The notes under the pieces were generated by a model that ran no database searches, was not told the DNA's origin, and was given only the letters and a program-made list of their open reading frames with translations. A stretch of 5,093 nucleotides of DNA from ChocPot-Mid sp964511865 (lineage in GTDB: Bacteria; Bacteroidota; Ignavibacteria; Kapaibacteriales; UBA2268): NCBI GenBank assembly GCA_964511865.1, contig CAZEHW010000239.1, forward strand, positions 1 through 5,093, written 5' to 3'. The first letter of the stretch is position 1, and every line of letters begins with the position of its first letter. Made by a program: the position numbers and the translations under genes. This document shows, in pieces, positions 1-5,093 of this stretch.

Positions 1-2040
1 TTATTTGATAGTGTTACTTTTACAATCAGACCGGAAGACAAAATCGGATTAATAGGTAGGAACGGTTCGGGTAAGTCAACTCTATTGAAAATAATAAACG
101 GAATGCAACAAGCTGAAGAAGGTAATGTAAGTATTCCTAATCTCTTCAAAATAGGATATTTGCCTCAGGAAGGGAGACAGAGGACGGAAGAAGGAAGACG
201 GCAGACGGCAGACAGCAGACGGCAGACAGCAGACGGCAGACAGAAGTCAGAAGACGGAAGTCAGAAGACGGAAGACAGCAGACAGCAGACGGCAGACGAG
301 AGTCAGAATGATGATGGAAATTTGGGATATAAACAAAATTCTGTGATTTCTGAGGTTTATAGTTCAATGGCAGAATTGTGTGAGCTTGAGAATAGGATTA
401 AATTTCTTGAAAATGAAATCAATACACGAAAAGATTATGAATCTAAAGGATATCTTAAATTAATACAGGATTTGTCTGAAGCAAATGAAAAATTTGAAAT
501 ACTTGGAGGCGGTTCTGTTCAGGCACAAATTGAGCAGATACTAACAGGCTTAGGTTTTTCCAGAAATGAATTTAATCGTTCGATTAACGAATTTAGCGGC
601 GGTTGGCAAATGCGAGTGGAGTTAGCAAAAATATTACTTCAAAAACCGGATTGCATTCTTCTCGATGAGCCGACTAATCATTTAGATATAGAATCAATTC
701 AATGGCTCGAAGAATTTTTAAAAGCGTATAAAGGAATTGTTGTATTAGTTTCACATGACAGGAATTTTTTAGATGCTGTTACTAACAGAACGATTGAAAT
801 TTCTTTAGGTAAGATATACGATTTTAGTTTGCCTTATACAAAGTTTATTACACATCGGGAAGAAATCAAGAAACAGCAACAAAATGCATTTGATAATCAG
901 CAAAGGCAAATAGCTCAGACTGAAAGATTTATAGAAAGGTTTCGTTCCAAATCAACATTGGCTTCAAGAGTTCAATCCAAAATCAAAATGCTGGATAAAA
1001 TTGATAGGATAGAAGTTGAAAATGATGATAAAAGTTCTATCAAATTTCGGTTTCCACCTGCTCCGAGAAGCGGAAGAATTGTTACAGAAGTTAATCATCT
1101 TTCAAAAACATATGATATAAAATTAGTATTGGACAATGTTAATTTCGCTATGGAACGGGGAGAAAAAATTGCTTTTGTTGGCAAAAACGGAGAAGGTAAG
1201 ACAACTTTATCCCGTATTATTGCTAATGATATAGCTGATTTTNNNNNNNNNNGAACAAATGTTATGCTGGGATATTATGCTCAGCATCAAGCTGAACTGC
1301 TGGATGCAGGTTCATCAGTTTTGGAGATAATTGACAGAAGTGCAACAGGTGAAATGAGAAGTCAGATTCGGAGTTTACTAGGAGCATTTCTTTTTAGCGG
1401 TGATGATGTATATAAGAAAGTCAGAGTGCTATCAGGTGGAGAAAAATCAAGATTGGCAATAGCAAGGTTGTTATTGAAAGAAAGTAATTTACTTATTTTG
1501 GATGAGCCGACTAATCATTTGGATATGGCGGCAAAAGATGTCTTGAAAAATGCTTTGCTTGACTATACCGGTTCATTAATAATTGTATCGCATGACAGGA
1601 ACTTTTTGCATGGTTTAACTGAACGTACTATTTATTTTACTAATAAAAACATTAAGGAATATCCCGGAGATATTTATGAGTTTATTGACAAGCATAAACT
1701 TGAATCTTTGCATGAGTTGAATTTATCCGAGAAAAAGGAAAAGCCGGCGACCAGGGATATGAGTATTCAAAGTCAGAACCAAATGGACAGAGAAGAAAAG
1801 AAACGATTTCAAAGAGAAGAAAACAGAATTAAAAGGTTGATTAGTCAGGTGGAGGATGAAATAGAAAAAATGGAAAATAAGATAAATGATTTGGAACTTT
1901 TCTTTTCAAATCCTGAGAATATGAATAACGTCGAGATGCTAATGAATAAACAGGAAGATTATAATAAGATAAAGGATGGGCTATCGGATAAAATGCAGGA
2001 GTGGACTAAGCTCCATAACGAATTGGAGGAGCTTAGTTAA
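1..2040 (+). CDS. ABC-F family ATPase (ribosome-associated translation factor), 5'-partial, with in-frame repeat insertion
   Basis: The frame is open from base 1, so the gene begins outside the window; 679 residues are visible and about 15 are probably missing. It has two nucleotide-binding domains and no membrane segment, which defines ABC-F proteins. These are soluble ATPases that bind the ribosomal E site and rescue or protect translation. NBD1 shows Walker A GRNGSGKST (residues 19-27), Q-loop Q56, signature SGGWQ (199-203), Walker B LLDEP with catalytic E223, and switch H252. The inter-domain linker (about 279-356) is charged and helical, as expected for the P-site tRNA-interacting segment. 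NBD2 shows GKNGEGKTT (from 394), GYYAQ, LSGGE (477), LILDEP and switch H531. The C-terminal 100 residues form a charged coiled coil, as in Uup/YdiF-like members. Both catalytic sites look intact. Oddities are a 45-residue repeat tract after Q56 and a 10-N gap in NBD2. The subfamily is not assigned. Confidence 0.93.
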   Translation, partial: LFDSVTFTIRPEDKIGLIGRNGSGKSTLLKIINGMQQAEEGNVSIPNLFKIGYLPQEGRQRTEEGRRQTADSRRQTADGRQKSEDGSQKTEDSRQQTADESQNDDGNLGYKQNSVISEVYSSMAELCELENRIKFLENEINTRKDYESKGYLKLIQDLSEANEKFEILGGGSVQAQIEQILTGLGFSRNEFNRSINEFSGGWQMRVELAKILLQKPDCILLDEPTNHLDIESIQWLEEFLKAYKGIVVLVSHDRNFLDAVTNRTIEISLGKIYDFSLPYTKFITHREEIKKQQQNAFDNQQRQIAQTERFIERFRSKSTLASRVQSKIKMLDKIDRIEVENDDKSSIKFRFPPAPRSGRIVTEVNHLSKTYDIKLVLDNVNFAMERGEKIAFVGKNGEGKTTLSRIIANDIADFXXXXTNVMLGYYAQHQAELLDAGSSVLEIIDRSATGEMRSQIRSLLGAFLFSGDDVYKKVRVLSGGEKSRLAIARLLLKESNLLILDEPTNHLDMAAKDVLKNALLDYTGSLIIVSHDRNFLHGLTERTIYFTNKNIKEYPGDIYEFIDKHKLESLHELNLSEKKEKPATRDMSIQSQNQMDREEKKRFQREENRIKRLISQVEDEIEKMENKINDLELFFSNPENMNNVEMLMNKQEDYNKIKDGLSDKMQEWTKLHNELEELS
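176..308 (+). repeat. 19-unit heptanucleotide tandem repeat inside the ABC-F coding sequence
   Basis: Nineteen consecutive 7-bp units fit without a single indel. The consensus is G(A/T)C(A/G)G(C/A)A, with variants GACGGCA, GACAGCA, GACGGAA and GTCAGAA; edge units such as GAAGGAA and GACGAGA are degenerate. Within it there is a 14-bp higher order: GACGGCA-GACAGCA pairs at 204-238 and GTCAGAA-GACGGAA pairs at 246-273. Three units make seven codons, so the protein shows degenerate heptads of the type RRQTADS and SQKTEDS (residues 59-103). T occurs only before C, so no stop is possible in any forward frame. The tract is GC-rich against an AT-rich gene. It lies between the Q-loop and the helical region of NBD1, where relatives have a short linker of about 8 residues instead of the 57 seen here. 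Confidence 0.95.
1243..1252. other. Assembly gap (10 N) inside NBD2 of the ABC-F gene
   Basis: Ten N replace the segment between the Walker A helix and the Q-loop of NBD2. The frame continues across the gap as given, so its true length is congruent with 10 modulo 3 if the gene is intact. From memory of Bacteroidota ABC-F proteins, about seven residues, containing a conserved glycine, normally sit between the DF/EY pair and the TNV/HNV motif. Only four codons are available here, so the gap may be about 9 bp too short or simply a placeholder. The codon ending the gap reads NGA and is most likely GGA (Gly). Confidence 0.97.
2005..2037. terminator. Hairpin at the ABC-F stop codon, between convergent genes
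   Basis: ACTAAGCTCC (2005-2014) and GGAGCTTAGT (2028-2037) form a perfect 10-bp stem around a 13-nt loop. A G-T pair at 2004/2038 can extend it into the stop codon. The structure overlaps the last codons of the ABC-F gene and lies 8 bp past the stop of the minus-strand small ORF, so it could end transcription in both directions. There is no U-tract after it on either strand, so it is not a canonical intrinsic terminator. It could instead stabilise 3' ends or be a coincidence within codons. Confidence 0.5.
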
Positions 2041-2045
2041 TTGGG

Positions 2046-2228
2046 TTATCTTTCAACACCAAGTACTCTTGCATAATTTTGTGCAGTATCCAAGTCATGA
2101 ATGTCAGTGTTTTCTATTACCATTTTCGGTATAAAAGTTTCCACCTGTTCCATAGCACTGTCGAATAGTCCAAGCATCAGATTGCTCGAGAGCTTTAACA
2201 GCACAAATACCATTACTATTTTATTCAT
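2046..2228 (-). CDS. Small hypothetical protein with hydrophobic N-terminus (60 aa)
   Basis: I do not recognise the protein. I place the start at the ATG at 2228-2226 because AGGTGA (2238-2233) lies 4 nt upstream as a good Shine-Dalgarno. An in-frame ATG at 2243 would add five residues and would put that site inside the gene. The N-terminus, MNKIVMVFVLLK followed by SSNLMLGLF, is a lysine plus a hydrophobic stretch of about 17 residues, compatible with a signal peptide or single membrane anchor. The remainder is short and acidic. It converges with the ABC-F gene, with 5 bp between the two stops and a shared hairpin just beyond. It could be a small membrane or exported peptide, or the degraded remnant of a longer gene. 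No homology is claimed. Confidence 0.5.
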   Translation of the reverse strand: MNKIVMVFVLLKLSSNLMLGLFDSAMEQVETFIPKMVIENTDIHDLDTAQNYARVLGVER

Positions 2229-2298
2229 TTCATCACCTATCATCTAATTCAAAAAAACTATTTCTAATGTTAATATATCAAAATATGTGCCACTTTTA

Positions 2299-2414
2299 GT
2301 TTAATGAGTTTAATGAGTTTAATGAGTTTAATGAGTTTAATGAGTTTAATGGGTTTAATGGGTTTAATGGGTTTAATGAGTTTAATGAGTTTAATGGTTT
2401 AATGGGTTTAATGG
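2299..2414 (+). repeat. 13-unit nonanucleotide tandem repeat in a divergent intergenic region
   Basis: The unit is GTTTAATG followed by A or G. Twelve units are exactly 9 bp and one (2389-2396) is 8 bp. The last-base variants occur in blocks: A five times, G three times, A twice, the short unit, then G twice. A decayed copy (GTTTTTTG) follows at 2415. Block-wise variation is what expansion by slippage of local segments would leave. The array lies between the start of the minus-strand small ORF and the rhlE start, so it is probably non-coding. One forward frame reads (Met-Ser/Gly-Leu)n for 32 codons but stops at the 8-bp unit. Confidence 0.96.
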
Positions 2415-2701
2415 GTTTTTTGAATCAATAAATTGATAGTTGGGAATGCGGAATTTCTGGGGAGAAACTGATATTAGATTTTGTTCTTCTGATACCATTA
2501 TAAATTATAGTGACGGATTGGTAATCCAATAAAAGTGAGAGTTAAACGCTATAGTAATGATGGTAAAGAAAAATAATATACAATTGAATTTATACGCAGA
2601 TAATTAAGTGAGCAAGCAATACATTAATGTTAGCAACAGGCGAAAGCTTCGAGGTTAACAAACAATATAAAATTTAACATTTCAAAATTTAAAAAATTAA
2701 T
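2415..2701. other. Non-coding AT-rich region upstream of rhlE
   Basis: No ORF or RNA gene is supported here. It must carry the rhlE promoter and leader, but I see no exact TAnnTTTG box; TAGATTTTG near 2475 is one base too long. A weak inverted repeat, ATTGG-TAAT-CCAAT, sits at 2517-2530. Positions 2526-2573 translate to a short basic stretch ending at a TAA, which might be a gene remnant but is too short to claim. The 20 bases before the rhlE ATG are nearly pure A/T and lack a Shine-Dalgarno, as is common in Bacteroidota. Confidence 0.6.
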
Positions 2702-3961
2702 ATGGAATTCCAATCATTAAAAATAATTGAGCCAATCTTAAAAGCATTAAAAGAAGAAGGATATACAAAACCAACACCTATACAGGAACAATCAATTCCG
2801 ATTGTTTTGCAAGGTACCGACTTACTCGGCTGTGCACAAACAGGAACAGGAAAAACTGCCGCATTTGCCGTTCCTATTCTACAATTATTACATGCTGACA
2901 AATCTTATGGAAGAAAAAGAAAAATTAGAAGCTTGATTGTTACACCAACACGGGAGCTTGCAATACAAATTCATGAGAGCTTTAAAGCTTATGGCAGACA
3001 TACCGGATTAACAAGTACGGTGATTTTTGGAGGTGTAAAACAAAATCCACAAACATCGGTATTACATGAAGGTGTGGATATTTTAATAGCAACACCGGGG
3101 CGACTTTTAGACCTTTTAAATCAAGAACATTTGACCTTGAAGCATGTCGAAATATTTGTATTGGATGAAGCAGATAGAATGCTGGATATGGGTTTTATTC
3201 ACGATGTAAAAAAGATATTGACTGAACTTCCCAAAAAAAGACAGTCACTTTTCTTTTCTGCAACTATATTACCGGAAATTATTAAGCTTGCAGAAAGGAT
3301 ACTCCATAATCCAACAAGTGTTTCGGCAACACCGGTTTCATTAACTGTAGAGATTATTAAACAATATGTTTACTTTGTTGATAAAGGAAATAAAAATGCA
3401 TTATTGGTTGATATTTTACAAGATAAAAACATTAAAACAGCACTTGTATTTACACGAACAAAGTATGGTGCAGACAAAGTTGTGAGGATGCTTTTGAAGC
3501 ATAAAATCAAAGCGGAAGCTATTCATGGCGACAAAGCACAAAATGCCAGACAAAGAGCATTGGCAAATTTCAAAGCACAAACCACCCGAGTATTAGTGGC
3601 AACAGATATAGCGGCACGTGGAATTGATGTTGATGATTTAGAATATGTTATCAATTATGAAATACCAAATATTGCTGAAACATACGTTCATCGTATCGGC
3701 AGGACAGGCAGAGCGGGAGCAAAAGGAACTGCATATTCATTTTGTGATGCAGGAGAAAAGGAATTCTTACGGGATATTGAAAAATTGATTTCAAAAAAGA
3801 TACCAATCATTGAGGAACATCCATTCCCATTGATAGATGATAATCCGGTGAAAGCTCCTAAGACACAACAAGAAGCGAGAAATTCAAGCCATTTAAGACC
3901 GAAACCTCAAGAAAGAAATCAAACAAAAAAGTGGTTTGGTAAACCGAAATATTCAAGGTAA
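2702..3961 (+). CDS. rhlE: DEAD-box ATP-dependent RNA helicase, RhlE type
   Basis: This 419-residue helicase unwinds short RNA duplexes using ATP and, by analogy with RhlE, likely works in ribosome assembly, mRNA turnover or cold adaptation. All family motifs are present in order. They are the Q motif (F3, then GYTKPTPIQ to residue 28), motif I AQTGTGKT (45-52), Ia PTREL (82-86), Ib TPGR (131-134), II DEAD (155-158), III SAT (186-188), IV around LVFTRT (248-253), V ATDIAARGID (300-309) and VI HRIGRTGRAG (330-339). The region after about 375 is a short basic, disordered-looking tail ending KKWFGKPKYSR, typical of RhlE RNA-binding tails. The start is chosen because it places F3 of the Q motif correctly; there is no Shine-Dalgarno, only an A/T-rich leader. 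The RNase H-like gene follows 59 bp downstream on the same strand. Confidence 0.96.
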   Translation: MEFQSLKIIEPILKALKEEGYTKPTPIQEQSIPIVLQGTDLLGCAQTGTGKTAAFAVPILQLLHADKSYGRKRKIRSLIVTPTRELAIQIHESFKAYGRHTGLTSTVIFGGVKQNPQTSVLHEGVDILIATPGRLLDLLNQEHLTLKHVEIFVLDEADRMLDMGFIHDVKKILTELPKKRQSLFFSATILPEIIKLAERILHNPTSVSATPVSLTVEIIKQYVYFVDKGNKNALLVDILQDKNIKTALVFTRTKYGADKVVRMLLKHKIKAEAIHGDKAQNARQRALANFKAQTTRVLVATDIAARGIDVDDLEYVINYEIPNIAETYVHRIGRTGRAGAKGTAYSFCDAGEKEFLRDIEKLISKKIPIIEEHPFPLIDDNPVKAPKTQQEARNSSHLRPKPQERNQTKKWFGKPKYSR

Positions 3962-4001
3962 TTTTTTTGATTACTTTAATAAATCCATTAATCACAAAAA
4001 A
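3962..4001 (+). terminator. Weak AT-rich inverted repeat after rhlE
   Basis: A T-run plus TGATTA (3962-3973) can pair with TAATCA (3989-3994) and the following A-run, with one bulged C at 3995 and a 15-nt loop. The stem is almost all A-T, and no T-run follows on the plus strand, so any termination would be partial. Read-through into the RNase H-like gene is plausible. Confidence 0.25.
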
Positions 4002-4009
4002 AAAATAAC

Positions 4010-4015
4010 AGGAAA
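4010..4015 (+). promoter_or_regulatory. Ribosome binding site that fixes a TTG start
   Basis: AGGAAA lies 5 nt before TTG at 4021. An in-frame TAA at 4006-4008 blocks any earlier start, and the downstream frame contains no ATG at all. The catalytic aspartate is only residue 9, so later starts would remove the active site. Confidence 0.75.
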
Positions 4016-4020
4016 ACCTT

Positions 4021-4536
4021 TTGAATAAATATTTGCTTTTTACTGATGTAAGTTTGAACCCGAAGTTGAAACTTGGAATTGGAGCATATCTCCTGATACC
4101 TGAACATATAATCAGCACTGAGCCTGACTATATAAACAAACCGGATTTAGTTAATCAAATAGTAGTTAGAAAATTTGAGAATGTTACTTCCACAAAACTT
4201 GAGATTGAAACTGTAGTATGGGCATTGGAAAATTTCAAGGAGAATTTCAATATAAAAGATACTTCTTTGAAAATATATTCAGATTCCCAATGTGTTTGCG
4301 GTTTGTTGGGAAGAAAGGAGAATCTTGAGAGAAACAATTTTATCAGTAAAGGTTCAGGAAATATATTGAATCACACAGAACTTTACAAGAAATTTTATGA
4401 TTTGCAAAATGAATTAAAATTTGAAGTGATTAAAGTAAAAGGTCATGCTCCAAAAGGCACTCATGATTCTGTACATAGAATCTTTTCATATGTTGACCAG
4501 CATGTCCGTAAATTGTTTATCGCAAGCAGTGTTTAA
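4021..4536 (+). CDS. RNase H superfamily protein, RNase HI-like (171 aa)
   Basis: It probably cleaves the RNA strand of RNA:DNA hybrids (R-loops, primers). The type 1 RNase H active-site pattern can be read directly. D9 lies in LLFTDVS on the first strand; E61 in STKLEIE matches E48 of E. coli RNase HI; D88 in IYSDSQ matches D70; H142 in VKGHAP matches H124; and D159 in SYVDQHV matches D134. The H-to-D spacing is about 7 residues longer than in E. coli, and the protein is longer overall (171 versus 155). There is no N-terminal hybrid-binding domain. The gene starts at TTG, the only possible start. It lies 59 bp after rhlE on the same strand, so co-transcription is plausible. The alternative is a divergent RNase H-fold protein with another nucleic-acid role; the specific rnhA assignment is not certain. 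Confidence 0.82.
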   Translation: MNKYLLFTDVSLNPKLKLGIGAYLLIPEHIISTEPDYINKPDLVNQIVVRKFENVTSTKLEIETVVWALENFKENFNIKDTSLKIYSDSQCVCGLLGRKENLERNNFISKGSGNILNHTELYKKFYDLQNELKFEVIKVKGHAPKGTHDSVHRIFSYVDQHVRKLFIASSV

Positions 4537-4549
4537 GGACATGAAGAGT

Positions 4550-4678
4550 TTATTTTGATTCTTTTTTGTGGGGTGGTCCGGATAAGTATTTAACCTCATA
4601 TATGCTTAGCATAGCCGTATTTTTTTCAATTTGGGAAGCAAATGTGAACTTGAACTTTTGTGTTTGCTGTTTTAGCAT
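4550..4678 (-). CDS. Possible small ORF, 42 aa, unknown
   Basis: The minus strand reads an ATG at 4678 through to TAA at 4552-4550. A purine-rich AAAGGA lies 8 nt before the ATG, and an in-frame TAG just upstream bounds the frame. The product is basic and starts MLKQQTQKFKFTFASQ, with a C-terminus YLSGPPHKKESK; the composition looks protein-like rather than like random AT-rich translation. It converges with the RNase H-like gene, with 13 bp between stops. I recognise no family. It could be a genuine small protein, the tail of a decayed gene, or chance. Confidence 0.3.
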   Translation of the reverse strand: MLKQQTQKFKFTFASQIEKNTAMLSIYEVKYLSGPPHKKESK

Positions 4679-4726
4679 AATCTAATTCCTTTTGGATAAC
4701 TGCTGTTTGTCTGTATTATTCCTTCT

Positions 4727-4768
4727 CCCTTTGCATTTTTCCTTTGACCCTTTGTATTTCTCCTGTAA
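4727..4768 (-). repeat. Two imperfect 21-bp direct repeats in a pyrimidine-rich tract
   Basis: Positions 4727-4747 and 4748-4768 are adjacent 21-bp copies beginning CCCTTTG and differing at four positions (17 of 21 match). A looser echo (CCCTGCATTC) follows at 4784-4793. The period, 21, is three times 7. The purine-rich strand is the minus strand. Confidence 0.6.
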
Positions 4769-4855
4769 TTCAGTCTTTCTGCTCCCTGCATTCTTTCTAT
4801 GTATGGTATTATGTTACAGAAATGAGAATTATTCTTTTATTATATAAATCTTTCT

Positions 4856-4863
4856 TAAATTTG
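4856..4863 (+). promoter_or_regulatory. nifJ: Candidate Bacteroidota-type -7 box for the PFOR gene
   Basis: TAAATTTG matches the TAnnTTTG consensus of the Bacteroidota primary sigma factor exactly. The expected TTTG about 19 bp upstream is only approximated by TTTT at 4835-4838 (17-bp spacing). The transcript would start near 4870, leaving a leader of about 100 nt before the ATG at 4972. The call depends on the host being Bacteroidota. Confidence 0.4.
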
Positions 4864-4971
4864 CAGTTTAGTTCAAAATTGATTTTTGGAATTGTTATCC
4901 ATTGATATGATAAGGATGACAAAAGATAAATTATTGAAAATGTTTTTTTTATTTTGATATAGGAGAGATTA

Positions 4972-5093
4972 ATGAGTAAGAAGATTTATGCAACAATTGA
5001 TGGTAACGAGGCGGCAGCTTATGTTGCTTACAGAGTAAATGAGGTATGTGCCATCTACCCCATTACACCATCGTCAAATATGGGCGAATGGGC
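4972..5093 (+). CDS. nifJ: Pyruvate:ferredoxin (flavodoxin) oxidoreductase, N-terminal fragment (3'-partial)
   Basis: Forty codons are visible before the window ends. The start of the family is recognisable: ATIDGNEAAAYVAYRVNEV followed by IYPITPSSNMGEW. This is the N-terminal pyrimidine-binding domain, where the YPITPSS loop contributes the threonine that contacts pyruvate. The enzyme is thiamine diphosphate and Fe-S dependent and oxidatively decarboxylates pyruvate to acetyl-CoA while reducing ferredoxin; it is cytoplasmic and oxygen-sensitive in most hosts. The single-chain form (about 1,170-1,200 residues) is likely because this domain comes first, but split enzymes and other 2-oxoacid oxidoreductases cannot be excluded from 40 residues. 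The start is well supported: AGGAGA at 4961-4966 lies 5 nt before the ATG. Confidence 0.88.
   Translation, partial: MSKKIYATIDGNEAAAYVAYRVNEVCAIYPITPSSNMGEW

Larger units (their letters stand above)
4537..4971. other. Intergenic region before the PFOR gene
   Basis: No large gene lies here. It holds a possible 42-residue minus-strand ORF (4550-4678) and a 13-bp palindrome, TATGCTTAGCATA (4601-4613), inside that ORF. It also holds a pyrimidine-rich tract with a 21-bp duplication (4727-4768) and a candidate promoter box (4856-4863). From about 4800 on the sequence is strongly A/T-rich with no structure I can support. No clear terminator follows the RNase H-like gene; T-rich stretches at 4549-4567 lack a preceding stem. 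Confidence 0.6.

Noticed and set aside
146..367. 73-residue minus-strand ORF opposite the heptamer array
   Set aside because: It is a shadow. The repeat's composition keeps this minus-strand frame open, and the ABC-F frame on the plus strand has clear family motifs on both sides.
85..2040. ABC-F gene starting at the TTG at position 85
   Set aside because: The frame is open to base 1, and the Walker A motif lies at 55-81, upstream of that codon, so the true start is outside the window.
2304..2402. 32-codon (Met-Ser/Gly-Leu)n ORF in the nonamer array
   Set aside because: It is entirely produced by the repeat unit, with no ribosome binding site or unique sequence, and it ends at the 8-bp unit.
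2299..2414. CRISPR array
   Set aside because: Units are 9 bp and contiguous with no unique spacers, so it is a simple tandem repeat. The heptamer array at 176-308 fails for the same reason.
2391..2498. 35-residue minus-strand ORF running into the nonamer array
   Set aside because: No Shine-Dalgarno, it ends inside simple repeat, and it has no recognisable protein features.
2526..2573. Short basic open stretch upstream of rhlE as a gene remnant
   Set aside because: It is only about 15 codons before a stop, with no recognisable family, and may be chance in AT-rich DNA.
3858..4118. 86-residue minus-strand ORF spanning the end of rhlE and the start of the RNase H-like gene
   Set aside because: It overlaps two well-supported plus-strand genes and shows the hydrophobic Phe/Leu-rich composition typical of antisense translation.

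Overview
The window looks like a piece of an AT-rich draft genome (roughly one-third GC by eye) from the Bacteroidota or a close FCB-group relative. The evidence is the two-NBD ABC-F protein, whose motifs and linker match the long form I know from Bacteroidota, and an RhlE-type DEAD-box helicase of the same flavour. Further support comes from A/T-rich start regions that often lack a Shine-Dalgarno and a TAnnTTTG-type -7 box upstream of the last gene. The start of a pyruvate:ferredoxin oxidoreductase suggests anaerobic or fermentative metabolism. A run of 10 N shows the contig was scaffolded, probably from a metagenome or draft assembly. The phylum call is inferred from protein character, not computed.

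Layout, left to right. (1) Positions 1-2040 hold an ABC-F ATPase missing about its first 15 residues. It is interrupted in frame by a 19-unit, 7-bp tandem repeat directly after the first Q-loop, and by the N gap in the second nucleotide-binding domain. (2) A 10-bp perfect hairpin sits on its stop codon. A small minus-strand ORF (2046-2228) with a good ribosome binding site and a hydrophobic N-terminus ends 5 bp away, so the two genes converge on one hairpin. (3) Positions 2229-2701 are non-coding and lie between divergent genes. They hold 13 units of a 9-bp repeat followed by featureless AT-rich DNA. (4) rhlE (2702-3961) is followed on the same strand by an RNase HI-like gene (4021-4536) that must start at TTG. 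(5) Positions 4537-4971 are mostly intergenic, with a possible 42-residue minus-strand ORF, a pyrimidine-rich 21-bp duplication, and a likely promoter. (6) From 4972 the N-terminal 40 residues of a PFOR/NifJ-type enzyme run off the window.

Three of the genes act on RNA or the ribosome (ABC-F translation factor, RNA helicase, RNA:DNA-hybrid nuclease), but only rhlE and the RNase H-like gene are close enough to be one transcription unit. I see no phage, CRISPR, toxin-antitoxin or other dedicated system. The most unusual element is the GC-rich heptamer array translated inside the ABC-F gene. It is made of simple-sequence DNA that is stop-free in all three forward frames, and three units equal exactly seven codons.
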